Positions 52,564 to 61,497 of a stretch of 64,000 nt of DNA are shown piece by piece. Source of the stretch: Paenibacillus taichungensis (GTDB lineage: Bacteria > Bacillota > Bacilli > Paenibacillales > Paenibacillaceae); the NCBI RefSeq assembly GCF_013359905.1, contig NZ_JABMCC010000111.1:124001-188000 (forward strand), given 5' to 3'. Below the pieces are notes generated by a model, which had not been told where the DNA came from, searched no databases, and worked only from the letters and a program-made list of their open reading frames with translations. The position numbers and the translations under genes are program-made. Within the stretch, counting starts at the first letter, position 1. Each line of letters starts with the position of its first letter.

Positions 52564-53190
52564 ATGTCCAGCATTGAAAACAATGAAACACTTCGCGTGA
52601 TTAACGAACGTCACGCTGTCAAAAAGTACGAAAGTGGTTTTGTTATGCCTGAAGCGGATCTGAACGCTATTCTGACTGCCGCTTCCGAAGCTCCGTCTTC
52701 ATGGAACCTGCAACACTGGAAATTCCTCGTGATCGAATCCGAAGCAGACAAAGCCAAGTTGCTGCCAATCGCTTACGGCCAAAGTCAAATCACAGACAGC
52801 TCCGTTACGATCGCTGTACTCGGGGATCTGGAAGCGAACCGCAACGCCGTGATTTATGATCAGGCTGTTGAAGCGGGTGCTATCCCGGCTGAAGTTCGTG
52901 ACGCATTGGTTGGACAGATCAATGGTGCTTACAAAAATCCGCAAATCGCCCGCGATGAAGCGATCCGCAATGCATCGTTTGCTTCACAGAACATTATGCT
53001 TGCTGCACGTTCCCTGGGATATGATACTTGCCCAATGGGTGGTTACAACCCGCAACAATTGATCGAAACGTTCAACATCCCTGCGCGTTATTTGCCAACG
53101 TTGTTGATCACTGTAGGTAAAGCTGCAGTTCCAGCTCGTCCATCAGGTCGTTTCCCACTGTCTGAGGTTGTTGTTAAAGGTTCTTTCTGA
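52564..53190 (+). CDS. Nitroreductase-family FMN oxidoreductase
   Basis: 208 residues, FMN-dependent NAD(P)H nitroreductase of the MhqN/YodC/YdgI type. The FMN-binding INERHAVKKYESG with the EAPSSWNLQHWKFLVI segment is typical, ending in GKAAVPARPSGRFPLSEVV. It reduces quinones or nitroaromatics. I start at ATG 52564 after GGGGAG. It lies 248 bases after the Rrf2 gene, in a spacer where I see no clear promoter. A bidirectional terminator follows. Confidence 0.9.
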   Translation: MSSIENNETLRVINERHAVKKYESGFVMPEADLNAILTAASEAPSSWNLQHWKFLVIESEADKAKLLPIAYGQSQITDSSVTIAVLGDLEANRNAVIYDQAVEAGAIPAEVRDALVGQINGAYKNPQIARDEAIRNASFASQNIMLAARSLGYDTCPMGGYNPQQLIETFNIPARYLPTLLITVGKAAVPARPSGRFPLSEVVVKGSF

Positions 53191-53238
53191 GACTGATTTT
53201 GGATCAGTTATTGTTATAGGTATCAATAGATATAACAT

Positions 53239-53280
53239 AAATAGCCGCATGTCCCCTCTAAAGGGAACATGCGGCTATTT
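53239..53280. terminator. Bidirectional terminator
   Basis: AAATAGCCGCATGT pairs with ACATGCGGCTATTT, with an inner CCC/GGG stem and TAAA loop. Confidence 0.85.
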
Positions 53281-53305
53281 GGTATTTAAATGATGAAGGA
53301 GGTCA

Positions 53306-53989
53306 TTATTTCTCTGGTGTTTCCGGGATTTTCGGTGCATTGAAATCTTCCAGATACTCAATTGCGTTATACATCATAACCGCAGCTTCGGCGCGGGTAA
53401 TCGTTTCCTTCGGATTGAAGTTGCCCTCTCCATCGAGCGTGTTAATCTTCAAGACAAGGGAGCGTTGAACAGCACCTTGAAATTCTGGAGTCAGCTCTTT
53501 ATCGTCCGTGATATCTACAGGTTTGATGTTAATCATTGGCAAGCCACCTTTGGCTTCAATGCCCTGCATCAAGAAAAGGGTAAACTGTTCACGGGTCAAC
53601 GCCTTGGAAGGGTCGATATCGTTGGTCATCTTAATACCATTGAACTGGGCACGGACAAAAGCATCACTGTACCATACGCCATCTTTTACGTTGGAAAAGT
53701 AGTCACTTGGCAGCGGCTGCTTAATAAAACGAATCGTGTCCAAATTCAGATTCAGACCATCTGCAATGAGCTGTATACCCTGAGCCGTGTTTAGCTCCTG
53801 TTCCGGTTTGAACAAGCTATCACTTACGCCTTTGATTAAACCATCCTGATGTAGGGATTCAATCTTATCTGCCCCTGCAATACCTTGAATATCAGTGAAT
53901 TCCGCTTGAGCGGCATGAATCGGACCAGCGCTCAGAGATAAGGTAAGTAAAGCTCCGGCTGTTAATGTAGCCAATATATTTTTTTTCAT
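53306..53989 (-). CDS. Secreted protein of three SLH domains
   Basis: 227 residues. Signal peptide (MKKNILATLTAGALLTLSLSAGPIHAAQA), then three S-layer-homology repeats making up the rest: FTDIQGIAGADKIESLHQ, VWYSDAFVRAQ with LTREQFTLFLM, and LTPEFQGAVQ with ITRAEAAVMMY. Only the last two keep the T-R-A/E-E element. SLH domains bind pyruvylated wall polysaccharide, so it is cell-surface attached, but has no other domain. Perhaps a small surface cover or a remnant of a larger S-layer protein. Confidence 0.87.
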   Translation of the reverse strand: MKKNILATLTAGALLTLSLSAGPIHAAQAEFTDIQGIAGADKIESLHQDGLIKGVSDSLFKPEQELNTAQGIQLIADGLNLNLDTIRFIKQPLPSDYFSNVKDGVWYSDAFVRAQFNGIKMTNDIDPSKALTREQFTLFLMQGIEAKGGLPMINIKPVDITDDKELTPEFQGAVQRSLVLKINTLDGEGNFNPKETITRAEAAVMMYNAIEYLEDFNAPKIPETPEK

Positions 53990-54314
53990 ATCAGATTCGC
54001 CTCACTTTTCCAGGGAGTATCCCTTTGTATAAAAGTTATTTGTCCCTATAGACGACCCTATTCCTCAAAAGGTTGCTGTAATTTTCCATTGTTTCTCCAC
54101 GACATATTCCGTTGGAATATGTACAAAGGGAATGGACTATTGTAAGGCCTTACACTTTGTATTATCTTGAGGGTAGATAACCACTGAAGCAAAAGTCTGT
54201 GAATTGGGTAAGTACATAACAGTGGAATCAACTATTCGGGTTACAACTTCTTATAATTGCATGTAATTAGAGTGTGAGATCAATCATTTGAATCAATAAG
54301 GAGAGAATGAAACG
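53990..54314. other. Divergent intergenic region with a 21-bp palindrome
   Basis: Separates the SLH gene (minus) from the lactonase (plus). Contains ACATATTCC-GTT-GGAATATGT at 54102-54122, a perfect 9-bp inverted repeat with no T-run, so an operator rather than a terminator. No promoter hexamers are clear. Confidence 0.5.
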
Positions 54315-55370
54315 ATGGAACCAACAGCAACGAATGAAGCTTTTTTCTATACAGGTACTTATGCATCAGCAGATCAACCAGGAATTTTTCTATGTGCGTT
54401 GAACAAGGAAACAGGCGAGTTGCGGATTGTAAATCATATGGATGGGGTGGATAATCCGTCTTATCTGGCTTTATCTCCGGATGGGAATGGTCTGTACGTG
54501 GTAAGTGAGACGGATGAGGGAGAGGTGCTGGTCTATCGCAGGGATGCCGCAACGGGTGAGCTGCACTTGATGGATCGCAAATTGACGAAGGGCGCATCGC
54601 CTTGTTATGTATCTGTCACGGAGGATGGCGAGTGGGTGCTGACTTCAAACTACAGCAGCGGCAGTGTGAACGTATTTCCGGTAGGAGATCAAGGCACGCT
54701 TGAAGAGATGAGTGCGTTGATTGAGCATACCGGAAGAGGGCAGAATGATGACCGTCAGGAAGGGCCGCACGCCCACTCGATCCAACCAGACCCTTCCGGT
54801 CAGTATGCCGTTGTCTGTGATCTGGGTCTGGATCAGATTATTGTGTATCGTCAGGAAGAAGGTCGCCTGGTAACGCATCGTGAGATGAATCAGCCTCCAG
54901 GCTCTGGACCGAGACATCTCGTCTTCCACCCAAGCTCGAAATGGGCCTATGTGATTAATGAAATGAGTAACACCGTTACGGCATTCATGTATGATCAACG
55001 CAGAGGTGAGTTCACTACGTTGCAGCATATCACCACACTGCCTGAAGGACATTCTGGTGAAGGTACGGGAGCGGATATCCGTGTCTCCCCATGTGGCCGT
55101 TTCCTGTATGCTTCCAATCGTGGGGACGACAGCATTGTGCTGTATCACATTGACCAGGAATCCGGTGAGCTGGAGGCTATAGAGTGGACTTCCACTATCG
55201 GTCAGACTCCGCGTAACTTCAACCTGCTTCCCGGTGGTATTCTGCTGGTGGCCAATCAGGACAGCAACAACCTGGTTGCTTTCCAGATCAATGGTGAAGA
55301 TGGACGTCTAACACACAACGGATTCAAGCTGGAGATACCCCGCCCAGTGTGTATTGCTCCGGTAGTATAA
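54315..55370 (+). CDS. Lactonase-family seven-bladed beta-propeller
   Basis: 351 residues of the 6-phosphogluconolactonase YbhE/Pgl type (PF10282 propeller). Repeats carry the L-x-x-S-P-D-G and G-P-R-H-L-x-F-H-P motif (GPRHLVFHPSSKWAYV), with GPHAHSIQPDPSG and IGQTPRNFNL marking the active-site face. It would hydrolyse 6-phosphogluconolactone or a related sugar lactone in the cytosol. Start ATG 54315 follows AAGGAGAG. Confidence 0.88.
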   Translation: MEPTATNEAFFYTGTYASADQPGIFLCALNKETGELRIVNHMDGVDNPSYLALSPDGNGLYVVSETDEGEVLVYRRDAATGELHLMDRKLTKGASPCYVSVTEDGEWVLTSNYSSGSVNVFPVGDQGTLEEMSALIEHTGRGQNDDRQEGPHAHSIQPDPSGQYAVVCDLGLDQIIVYRQEEGRLVTHREMNQPPGSGPRHLVFHPSSKWAYVINEMSNTVTAFMYDQRRGEFTTLQHITTLPEGHSGEGTGADIRVSPCGRFLYASNRGDDSIVLYHIDQESGELEAIEWTSTIGQTPRNFNLLPGGILLVANQDSNNLVAFQINGEDGRLTHNGFKLEIPRPVCIAPVV

Positions 55371-55436
55371 GGTGGGATGACACAACATTCTTTGTTACGT
55401 TCAAATTCCGATCGAGCTTGTGAGAAAGAAGCATCC

Positions 55437-55468
55437 AAGTCGAAAGATTCATCTTTCGGCTTTTTTCC
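55437..55468 (+). terminator. Terminator after lactonase
   Basis: CGAAAGAT/ATCTTTCG stem extended by AAG/CTT arms, then six T. Confidence 0.8.
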
Positions 55469-55539
55469 TTTTTTTCATACATAAAATTACTAAATTAGAC
55501 CTATAGATGGAATTATATGTTTAATTTAAAATGAATATA

Positions 55540-55553
55540 TTAAAGCGCTTACA
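55540..55553 (+). promoter_or_regulatory. Candidate CcpA cre site
   Basis: TTAAAGCGCTTACA matches the cre consensus TGWAARCGYTWNCW at 13 of 14 positions (T for G at the second). It lies 66 bases before the pectin lyase start, suggesting carbon catabolite repression. Confidence 0.55.
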
Positions 55554-55618
55554 TGGATGCGAGATGGCGCTACCAAGGGCATCGGGCTTACCAATTCGAT
55601 TGGGGAGGCAATGGCTTT

Positions 55619-57493
55619 ATGGGAAAACGATCGTTATGGAAGCGTACATTGCGGACCGCAGGTGTGTCACTGCTGAGTTCTGCGCTACTGGTTACTTCGC
55701 TGGGTCTTGGAGACACGTCGGTCACTCATGCTGCGGGTGCCCGTCAGATGGAGTTTCTGGACCGAGGTGTAGTTGCAGTGAAGACAGGCACAGGTGTGTT
55801 CGTTAGCTGGCGGCTTCTGGGTACGGAAGGGTCGAATGTATCGTTTAATGTCTATCGGGATGGAACCAAGGTAAACGCATCGCCCATAACGAACAGCACC
55901 AACCTCCAGGATACAAGCGGGACAAGCAGTTCCAAATATACGGTTCGAGCCGTAGTCAGTGGAACCGAACAGGCTGCTTCGACGGCAGCGAGCGTATGGG
56001 GCAATAATTATTTGTCTGTACCTCTCAGTGTACCCGCAGGAGGCACAACACCGGATGGTGTAGCCTACACGTACAGTGCCAATGATGCGAGTGCAGGCGA
56101 TGTGGACGGGGACGGCGAGTATGAACTGATTGTAAAGTGGGACCCGTCCAACTCCAAGGATAATTCCCAAAGCGGCTACACGGGTGAAGTATTTATCGAT
56201 GCCTACAAATTGAATGGAACGCGCTTATGGCGTATCAGTCTGGGTAAAAATATCCGTGCGGGTGCCCATTACACCCAGTTCATGGTGTACGATCTGGACG
56301 GAGACGGCAAGGCGGAAGTCGCGATGAAAACGGCTGATGGTACCAAGGATGGTACGGGCGTTGTCATCGGGGATGCCAGCAAGGATTATCGTAACTCCAG
56401 CGGATACGTTCTGTCCGGACCGGAGTTCCTTACGATCTTCAATGGACAGACCGGCAAAGCACTTTCCACGGTGAACTACGAACCGGCGCGCGGTAATGTG
56501 TCCGATTGGGGAGACAACTATGGCAACCGGGTCGATCGGTTCCTTGCCGCGATTGCGTATTTGGATGGTGAACGGCCAAGTCTGGTCATGGCGCGTGGAT
56601 ACTACACTCGAACCGTGCTGGTGGCGTACAACTGGCGGGATGGACAACTAGCCAAGCAGTGGACGTTTGACTCCAACACGTCAGGTAATTCAGGTTATGC
56701 AGGACAGGGCAACCATAATCTGAGCGTTGCGGACGTAGATGGCGATGGCAAAGACGAAATCGTTTACGGAGCGATGGCGGTGGATGATAACGGCAAAGGA
56801 CTTTACACGACAGGGCTTCATCATGGGGATGCGATGCATCTAAGTGATCTGGACCCCGATCGTGCGGGACTTGAAGTATTCCAGGTGCATGAAACAGCGT
56901 CCAATGCCGGAGTGGAATTCCGTGATGCGCGTACAGGTCAGTTGATCTGGGGCATACCTACGACAAAAGATATTGGACGCGGCATGGCAGCCGATATTGA
57001 TCCACGTTATAAGGGTGCCGAAGTGTGGGCAGATGGTGGTTTGTATACAGCCAAAGGGCAGAAAATTGGGACAACCCTGCCTTCCTCCACGAATTTTGGC
57101 ATCTGGTGGGACGGTGACCTGCTCCGCGAGTTGTTGGACAGCAACAGGATTGATAAATGGGACTACGCCAATAGCAAAACGGTTAATCTGTTGACCGCAT
57201 CCGGTGTTTCTTCCAATAATGGAACGAAATCCACACCGAATCTGCAGGCTGACCTGTTTGGCGACTGGAGAGAAGAAGTGGTATGGCGGACCAATGATAG
57301 CTCTGCACTGCGCATCTACACAACAACAGCCATTACGGACAAACGGATCTACACCCTGATGCATGATCCGGTATACCGTCTTGGCGTAGCTTGGCAAAAT
57401 GTAGCCTATAACCAACCGCCACACACGGGCTTTTATTTGGGAGATGGCATGAGCACACCTCCCGTACCGAATATCCGGTACGCAGGCAAATAA
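55619..57493 (+). CDS. Secreted rhamnogalacturonan lyase (PL11)
   Basis: 624 residues. A signal peptide ends near THAAG, then an N-terminal beta domain and an eight-bladed propeller with Ca-binding D-x-D-x-D-G loops (DVDGDGEYE, DLDGDGKAE, DVDGDGKDE) typical of PL11 lyases YesW/YesX. Other family marks are RGNVSDWGDNYGNRVDRFLA and GLHHGDAMHLSDL. It cleaves the rhamnogalacturonan I backbone of pectin by beta-elimination outside the cell. I start at ATG 55619 after GGGGAGG; the ATG at 55553 lacks a good site and adds a non-signal extension. Confidence 0.92.
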   Translation: MGKRSLWKRTLRTAGVSLLSSALLVTSLGLGDTSVTHAAGARQMEFLDRGVVAVKTGTGVFVSWRLLGTEGSNVSFNVYRDGTKVNASPITNSTNLQDTSGTSSSKYTVRAVVSGTEQAASTAASVWGNNYLSVPLSVPAGGTTPDGVAYTYSANDASAGDVDGDGEYELIVKWDPSNSKDNSQSGYTGEVFIDAYKLNGTRLWRISLGKNIRAGAHYTQFMVYDLDGDGKAEVAMKTADGTKDGTGVVIGDASKDYRNSSGYVLSGPEFLTIFNGQTGKALSTVNYEPARGNVSDWGDNYGNRVDRFLAAIAYLDGERPSLVMARGYYTRTVLVAYNWRDGQLAKQWTFDSNTSGNSGYAGQGNHNLSVADVDGDGKDEIVYGAMAVDDNGKGLYTTGLHHGDAMHLSDLDPDRAGLEVFQVHETASNAGVEFRDARTGQLIWGIPTTKDIGRGMAADIDPRYKGAEVWADGGLYTAKGQKIGTTLPSSTNFGIWWDGDLLRELLDSNRIDKWDYANSKTVNLLTASGVSSNNGTKSTPNLQADLFGDWREEVVWRTNDSSALRIYTTTAITDKRIYTLMHDPVYRLGVAWQNVAYNQPPHTGFYLGDGMSTPPVPNIRYAGK

Positions 57494-57641
57494 GAGGGAA
57501 AGGGCATGGACTCATGCCAACCCCAGGAATGATGTTACAGCGAATAAAACTTACCGCTGATAAGGAACAACGGACTTTGATTCGTTGTTCTTCTTTTTCT
57601 GCCATTTACACAGATATTCGGTAGAAATCGGAAAAAAACGT

Positions 57642-57670
57642 TTGACAGTCATATGTACTGCCCTTATGAT
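57642..57670 (+). promoter_or_regulatory. Promoter of the sulfate transporter operon
   Basis: TTGACA (57642-57647), 17-base spacer, TATGAT (57665-57670), giving a leader of about 295 bases. Confidence 0.75.
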
Positions 57671-57672
57671 AC

Positions 57673-57704
57673 GTATATAACTCACTAAACAGGTAGGAAT
57701 AATA
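57673..57704 (+). promoter_or_regulatory. CymR-like operator at sbp promoter
   Basis: Begins right after the -10, with GTATATAACTCAC and AGGTAGGAATAAT. It resembles from memory the CymR sulfur-repressor site (A/T-rich, then GGAAT), and a similar block lies at 61006 after the yezD -10. Confidence 0.5.
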
Positions 57705-57900
57705 AAAATGACCTTGCTCTATTTGCGGGAGCAGTCATTTACAGTCACATGAGAGATCGTAACGTGAACAGAATAACGTTCTCACCGTATAGACGGAGGA
57801 ACACCGCAGCGCATCATTTCTGGATGAAGCATACACGGCCTTTGGGTCGGCATGACTTTATGAGGGAGAAGTGCGCGGGGGTTCCTCCGTTTTTTGTTTT
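57700..57900 (+). promoter_or_regulatory. Structured leader with terminator before sulfate transporter
   Basis: Contains a 5' hairpin (AAATGA and TCATTT arms, TTGCTC/GGAGCA, 57705-57742), a GAGA/TCTC-flanked segment, and a long terminator: ACGGAGGAAC (57793-57802) with GTTCCTCCGT (57881-57890), GCGCA/TGCGC inside, then T-runs. The S-box and T-box cores are not seen. Probably an attenuator of unknown ligand. Confidence 0.55.
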
Positions 57901-57972
57901 TTTTCGGTGCGTTCCATGCTGTTCAGCCTGCCTGGGGTAATCTTGCAGATCCATTCGGGGGGAGTGTTATCT

Positions 57973-59052
57973 ATGAAAAAGAGAATTCATAAGGGTATTC
58001 TGGTTGGTCTGGCATTGGTGTTAACAGGGGTACTGGCGGCATGCGGATCGGATAGCGGTGGCACGAATGCGACAGGAACATCGGGGGGAACGGAAGGTGG
58101 CAAAGAAGGGGCAAAAGCGATCGAGCTGCTGAATGTATCCTATGATCCGACACGTGAACTCTATGAGCAATATAACAAGGCGTTTGCGGCGTATTGGCTG
58201 AAAGAGAAAGGTCAGGAAGTAACGGTTAAGCAGTCTCATGGTGGGTCAGGTAAACAAAGTCGTTCTGTTATCGATGGGCTGGACGCGGATGTGGTTACTC
58301 TGGCATTGGGATACGATATCGATGCTATTGAAGATAAAGGTCTGATCAATGCGGGTTGGCAGGACAAATACGAGCACAACAGCTCCCCGTATACTTCAAC
58401 GATCGTATTTTTGGTACGCAAAGGCAATCCGAAAGGTATTAAGGACTGGGATGATCTTATCAAGGGAGATACCCAAGTCATTACCCCGAATCCAAAAACG
58501 TCCGGCGGGGCACGTTGGAATTATCTGGCGGCGTGGGGATATGCGCTCAAACATAACAACAATGATGAAGAGAAAGCCAAAGCGTTTGTTGCAGAGCTGT
58601 TCAAACATGCGCCTGTCCTTGACTCTGGAGCACGTGGGGCGACGACTACGTTTGTAGAGCGCGGTATTGGTGATGTACTGCTTGCATGGGAGAATGAGGC
58701 TTTCTTGTCAGTTAAAGAGTTGGGACCGGACAAATTCGATATTGTTGTGCCTTCGGTCAGTATTTTGGCTGAACCACCTGTAGCGATTGTAGATAAAAAT
58801 GCAGACAAAAAAGGCAGCCGCGAAGTGGCTGATGCCTATCTGAAATATTTGTACAGCGAAGAGGGGCAAACCATTGCTGCCGAGAACTATTACCGTCCAA
58901 CCCTGGACAGCGTAAAGGAAAAGTTCAAGGATCAGTTCCCGCAGCTTGAGCTGTTCACATTGAACGATGTATTTGGTACATGGCGCGATACCCAGGCCAA
59001 GCACTTTAATGACGGCGGTATCTTTGACCAGATTTATGTTCCGGGCAGCTAA
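57973..59052 (+). CDS. sbp: Sulfate-binding lipoprotein
   Basis: 359 residues. Lipoprotein signal with lipobox LAAC. Family features: [32 protein letters not shown], the central [13 protein letters not shown] and [21 protein letters not shown] ending, all typical of prokaryotic sulfate-binding proteins. It captures sulfate or thiosulfate for CysTW. I start at ATG 57973 after GGGGGGAG. Expression is probably controlled by the CymR-like site and the leader terminator. Confidence 0.93.
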   Translation: MKKRIHKGILVGLALVLTGVLAACGSDSGGTNATGTSGGTEGGKEGAKAIELLNVSYDPTRELYEQYNKAFAAYWLKEKGQEVTVKQSHGGSGKQSRSVIDGLDADVVTLALGYDIDAIEDKGLINAGWQDKYEHNSSPYTSTIVFLVRKGNPKGIKDWDDLIKGDTQVITPNPKTSGGARWNYLAAWGYALKHNNNDEEKAKAFVAELFKHAPVLDSGARGATTTFVERGIGDVLLAWENEAFLSVKELGPDKFDIVVPSVSILAEPPVAIVDKNADKKGSREVADAYLKYLYSEEGQTIAAENYYRPTLDSVKEKFKDQFPQLELFTLNDVFGTWRDTQAKHFNDGGIFDQIYVPGS

Positions 59053-59134
59053 TGCATCTGACGTCGATGATGTTGCATGACCATGTAAGCGGCCAACCAG
59101 TCCGACCGACTGAAGGCAGAGAGGATGAACGTGC

Positions 59135-59971
59135 ATGAGCAAGGTGATGGTGGCCCGGAGTCGCACACTGCCGGGATTCGGATTAACGATGGGTTACAGT
59201 GTGCTTTACCTGAGCCTGGTTGTACTTATTCCACTCGCAGCGCTCTTGTTTAACTCGACGGGGCTGACCTGGTCCACACTGATTGAGGTGGCGACCAATC
59301 CCCGGGTACTGGCTTCTTTCCAGGTGAGTTTTCTGACTGCAGGTGCAGCAGCCCTGATCGATCTGGTCCTTGGGCTGCTCCTGGCTTGGGTACTTGTCCG
59401 GTATGAGTTCCCTGGAAAACGGCTGTTTGATGCCGTCATTGATCTGCCTTTTGCCTTGCCGACAGCAGTGGCGGGGGTTGCCTTAACGGCGCTGTATGCC
59501 GGGAATGGCTGGATTGGGCAGTTTGTGGAACCTCTGGGCATCAAGCTGGCCTATTCACAGGCGGGCATTACGCTCGCGCTGATGTTTATTGGGATTCCGT
59601 TTGTGGTGCGTACGGTGCAGCCGGTATTGCAGGAATTGGAGACCGAGGTGGAGGAAGCTGCGGCTACGCTCGGAGCGGGAAGATGGCGGATATTCCGAAA
59701 GATCCTGCTTCCGGATCTGATCCCGCCGCTGCTGACCGGTTTTGCGTTAGCCTTTGCCCGAGGTATTGGCGAATATGGTTCAGTGGTGTTTATCTCAGGC
59801 AATATGCCGATGAAAACGGAGATTGCGCCCCTGCTGATCATGGCGAAGCTGGAGCAGTTCGATTATGCGGGAGCTACGGCGGTAGCCTTGCTGCTGCTGC
59901 TGGTCTCTTTTGTCCTGCTCTTGATCATTAATTCACTTCAACGCTGGAGCCGTAAGGCAGGCAGAGCTTAG
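59135..59971 (+). CDS. cysT: Sulfate ABC permease CysT
   Basis: 278 residues, six transmembrane helices, coupling loop EEAAATLGAGRWRIFRKILLP and IDLPFALPTAVAGVAL, ARGIGEYGSVVFISGN, as in CysT/CysU. Pairs with CysW. The ATG has AGAGAGGA at moderate spacing. Gap to sbp is 82 bases. Confidence 0.93.
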   Translation: MSKVMVARSRTLPGFGLTMGYSVLYLSLVVLIPLAALLFNSTGLTWSTLIEVATNPRVLASFQVSFLTAGAAALIDLVLGLLLAWVLVRYEFPGKRLFDAVIDLPFALPTAVAGVALTALYAGNGWIGQFVEPLGIKLAYSQAGITLALMFIGIPFVVRTVQPVLQELETEVEEAAATLGAGRWRIFRKILLPDLIPPLLTGFALAFARGIGEYGSVVFISGNMPMKTEIAPLLIMAKLEQFDYAGATAVALLLLLVSFVLLLIINSLQRWSRKAGRA

Positions 59972-60011
59972 TGAGCAGTGAACCAACCTAAACCAAAAGG
60001 AGGTACAGAAT

Positions 60012-60887
60012 ATGGCGGGTTCCGTTCCATTAACGCCTGCTTCCCGTGTAAGAACCGGGCCGGGGCCAAACCGAGCAACGACGGAAGCACCGTGGGTTAA
60101 ATGGTTGTTGATCGGGTTGGCAAGTCTGGTGCTGCTCTGGCTGCTCATCTTGCCGCTGGTGATCGTGCTGATGGAGGCGTTAAAACAAGGCTGGGGTGTC
60201 TACATCGCCGCGCTTACCGAGCCGGACGCGATGTCGGCATTGAAACTTACGCTGCTGGTTGCCGGAATCACCGTACCGCTCAATACGATATTTGGTGTGG
60301 CGGCTGCGTGGGTCATTACTAAGTTCCAATTCAGGGGCAAAGGACTCATGATCACCCTGATCGATCTTCCTTTTTCGATTTCGCCTGTGGTAGGCGGGTT
60401 GATCTTTGTCCTCGTCTTTGGGTCGAATGGATGGTTTGGACCTTGGCTGGCCGAGCATGATATCAAAATTATTTTTGCCCTGCCCGGCATTGTCATCGCA
60501 ACGTTGTTCATTACGTTTCCCTTCGTTGCCAGAGAACTGATTCCGCTAATGGAAGATCAGGGCACGAGGGAGGAAGAAGCGGCGGTTACGCTTGGGGCCT
60601 CGGGGTGGCGGATTTTCTGGAATGTGACACTTCCCAACATCAAGTGGGGACTGCTGTATGGCATTATTCTGTGTAATGCGCGGGCGATGGGCGAGTTTGG
60701 GGCCGTGTCTGTTGTATCGGGACATATTCGCGGGGAGACTAACACCTTGCCGCTGCATGTCGAGATCCTGTATAACGAATATCAATTCTCCGCTTCGTTT
60801 GCCGTCGCCTCCTTGTTGCTGATTTTGGCTCTGGCAACGTTGCTGCTCAAGAGCTGGTTGGGTCATAAAACGATTCCCGAAAAGTGA
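60012..60887 (+). CDS. cysW: Sulfate ABC permease CysW
   Basis: 291 residues, six transmembrane helices, FSISPVVGGLIFVLVFG, coupling loop EEAAVTLGASGWRIFWNVTLP, NARAMGEFGAVSVVSGH and ETNTLPLHVEILYNEY, the CysW signature. Start ATG 60012 after AAGGAGG. No cysA ATPase gene follows; the next gene is yezD. Confidence 0.93.
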   Translation: MAGSVPLTPASRVRTGPGPNRATTEAPWVKWLLIGLASLVLLWLLILPLVIVLMEALKQGWGVYIAALTEPDAMSALKLTLLVAGITVPLNTIFGVAAAWVITKFQFRGKGLMITLIDLPFSISPVVGGLIFVLVFGSNGWFGPWLAEHDIKIIFALPGIVIATLFITFPFVARELIPLMEDQGTREEEAAVTLGASGWRIFWNVTLPNIKWGLLYGIILCNARAMGEFGAVSVVSGHIRGETNTLPLHVEILYNEYQFSASFAVASLLLILALATLLLKSWLGHKTIPEK

Positions 60888-60978
60888 TGTAACACTCCTG
60901 TATCCATGCCGATCATCTTGGTTTTGAAGAGGGTTCCGAATGAAAATGGATTTTGTTTAAACTTCATGAAAATTCGGA

Positions 60979-61007
60979 TTGACAGCTACTGGAAGCCCTG
61001 CTAATGT
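60979..61007 (+). promoter_or_regulatory. Promoter of yezD
   Basis: TTGACA (60979-60984), 17-base spacer, TAATGT (61002-61007). Confidence 0.7.
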
Positions 61008-61037
61008 ATAAACCAAGTATATAGGTTGGATAAGAAT
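61006..61037 (+). promoter_or_regulatory. CymR-like operator at yezD promoter
   Basis: GTATAAACCAAG then TATAGGTTGGATAAGAAT, starting at the -10, similar to the site at 57673. Confidence 0.45.
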
Positions 61038-61113
61038 GAATTATAAGTCGGGTTGGATGACAGCGCACTTGAGGAATATAGCGGGCAGTAGCCCGAGAAG
61101 AGGAGGCGGCTCT

Positions 61114-61353
61114 ATGGCTAAGCCGTTAAAAGTGGATGAGGTATGGATGGATCGAATTGCCGGACAACTGAATGACATGGAGTTTGGCTCATTACACATC
61201 GTTGTACACGAAGGCCAGATTGTGCAGATGGAGCGCACCGAACGCAAGCGTTTTGAAAATACGCCCTCCGGCAGCGCCTCCAAATCCGGCAGCACTGCAC
61301 GAAGCAGCTCACCCCGTTCATTGCGCTCATCGAATGCAAGCGCGAAGGGATAG
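61114..61353 (+). CDS. YezD-family small protein (DUF2292)
   Basis: 79 residues. The first 45 match YezD/DUF2292 (VWMDRIAGQLNDMEFG, then IVVHEGQIVQMERTERKRF); the tail is Ser/Arg/Pro-rich and probably disordered. YezD relatives are often found beside sulfur-transport genes and are proposed to take part in sulfur metabolism; no activity is proven. I start at ATG 61114 after AGAGGAGG. Its own promoter carries a CymR-like block. Confidence 0.8.
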   Translation: MAKPLKVDEVWMDRIAGQLNDMEFGSLHIVVHEGQIVQMERTERKRFENTPSGSASKSGSTARSSSPRSLRSSNASAKG

Positions 61354-61406
61354 GCATCATGTAATCCAGGGTTGAATTAGGCATAATGCAAAAAATAGTA
61401 GAAACC

Positions 61407-61445
61407 AAAAAGAGAAGCCGCCGATTTTGCGGGCTTCTCTTTTTG
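61407..61445. terminator. Bidirectional terminator
   Basis: Perfect 13-bp stem AAAAAGAGAAGCC/GGCTTCTCTTTTT; A-run and T-run serve yezD and the converging membrane gene. Confidence 0.88.
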
Positions 61446-61497
61446 GTGTTGAATGAACTGAGTCTGATGATGCAGGCAAACCAAGTTAAAAGAAGGT

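Noticed and set aside
57700-57900. S-box or T-box riboswitch before sbp
   Set aside because: The S-box core and the T-box GGTGG-type sequence were looked for and not found; the AGGAACACCGC stretch is only superficially T-box-like.
57749-57940. 63-codon open frame in the sulfate-transporter leader
   Set aside because: It runs through the terminator stem, has a composition unlike real proteins here, and lacks a ribosome binding site.
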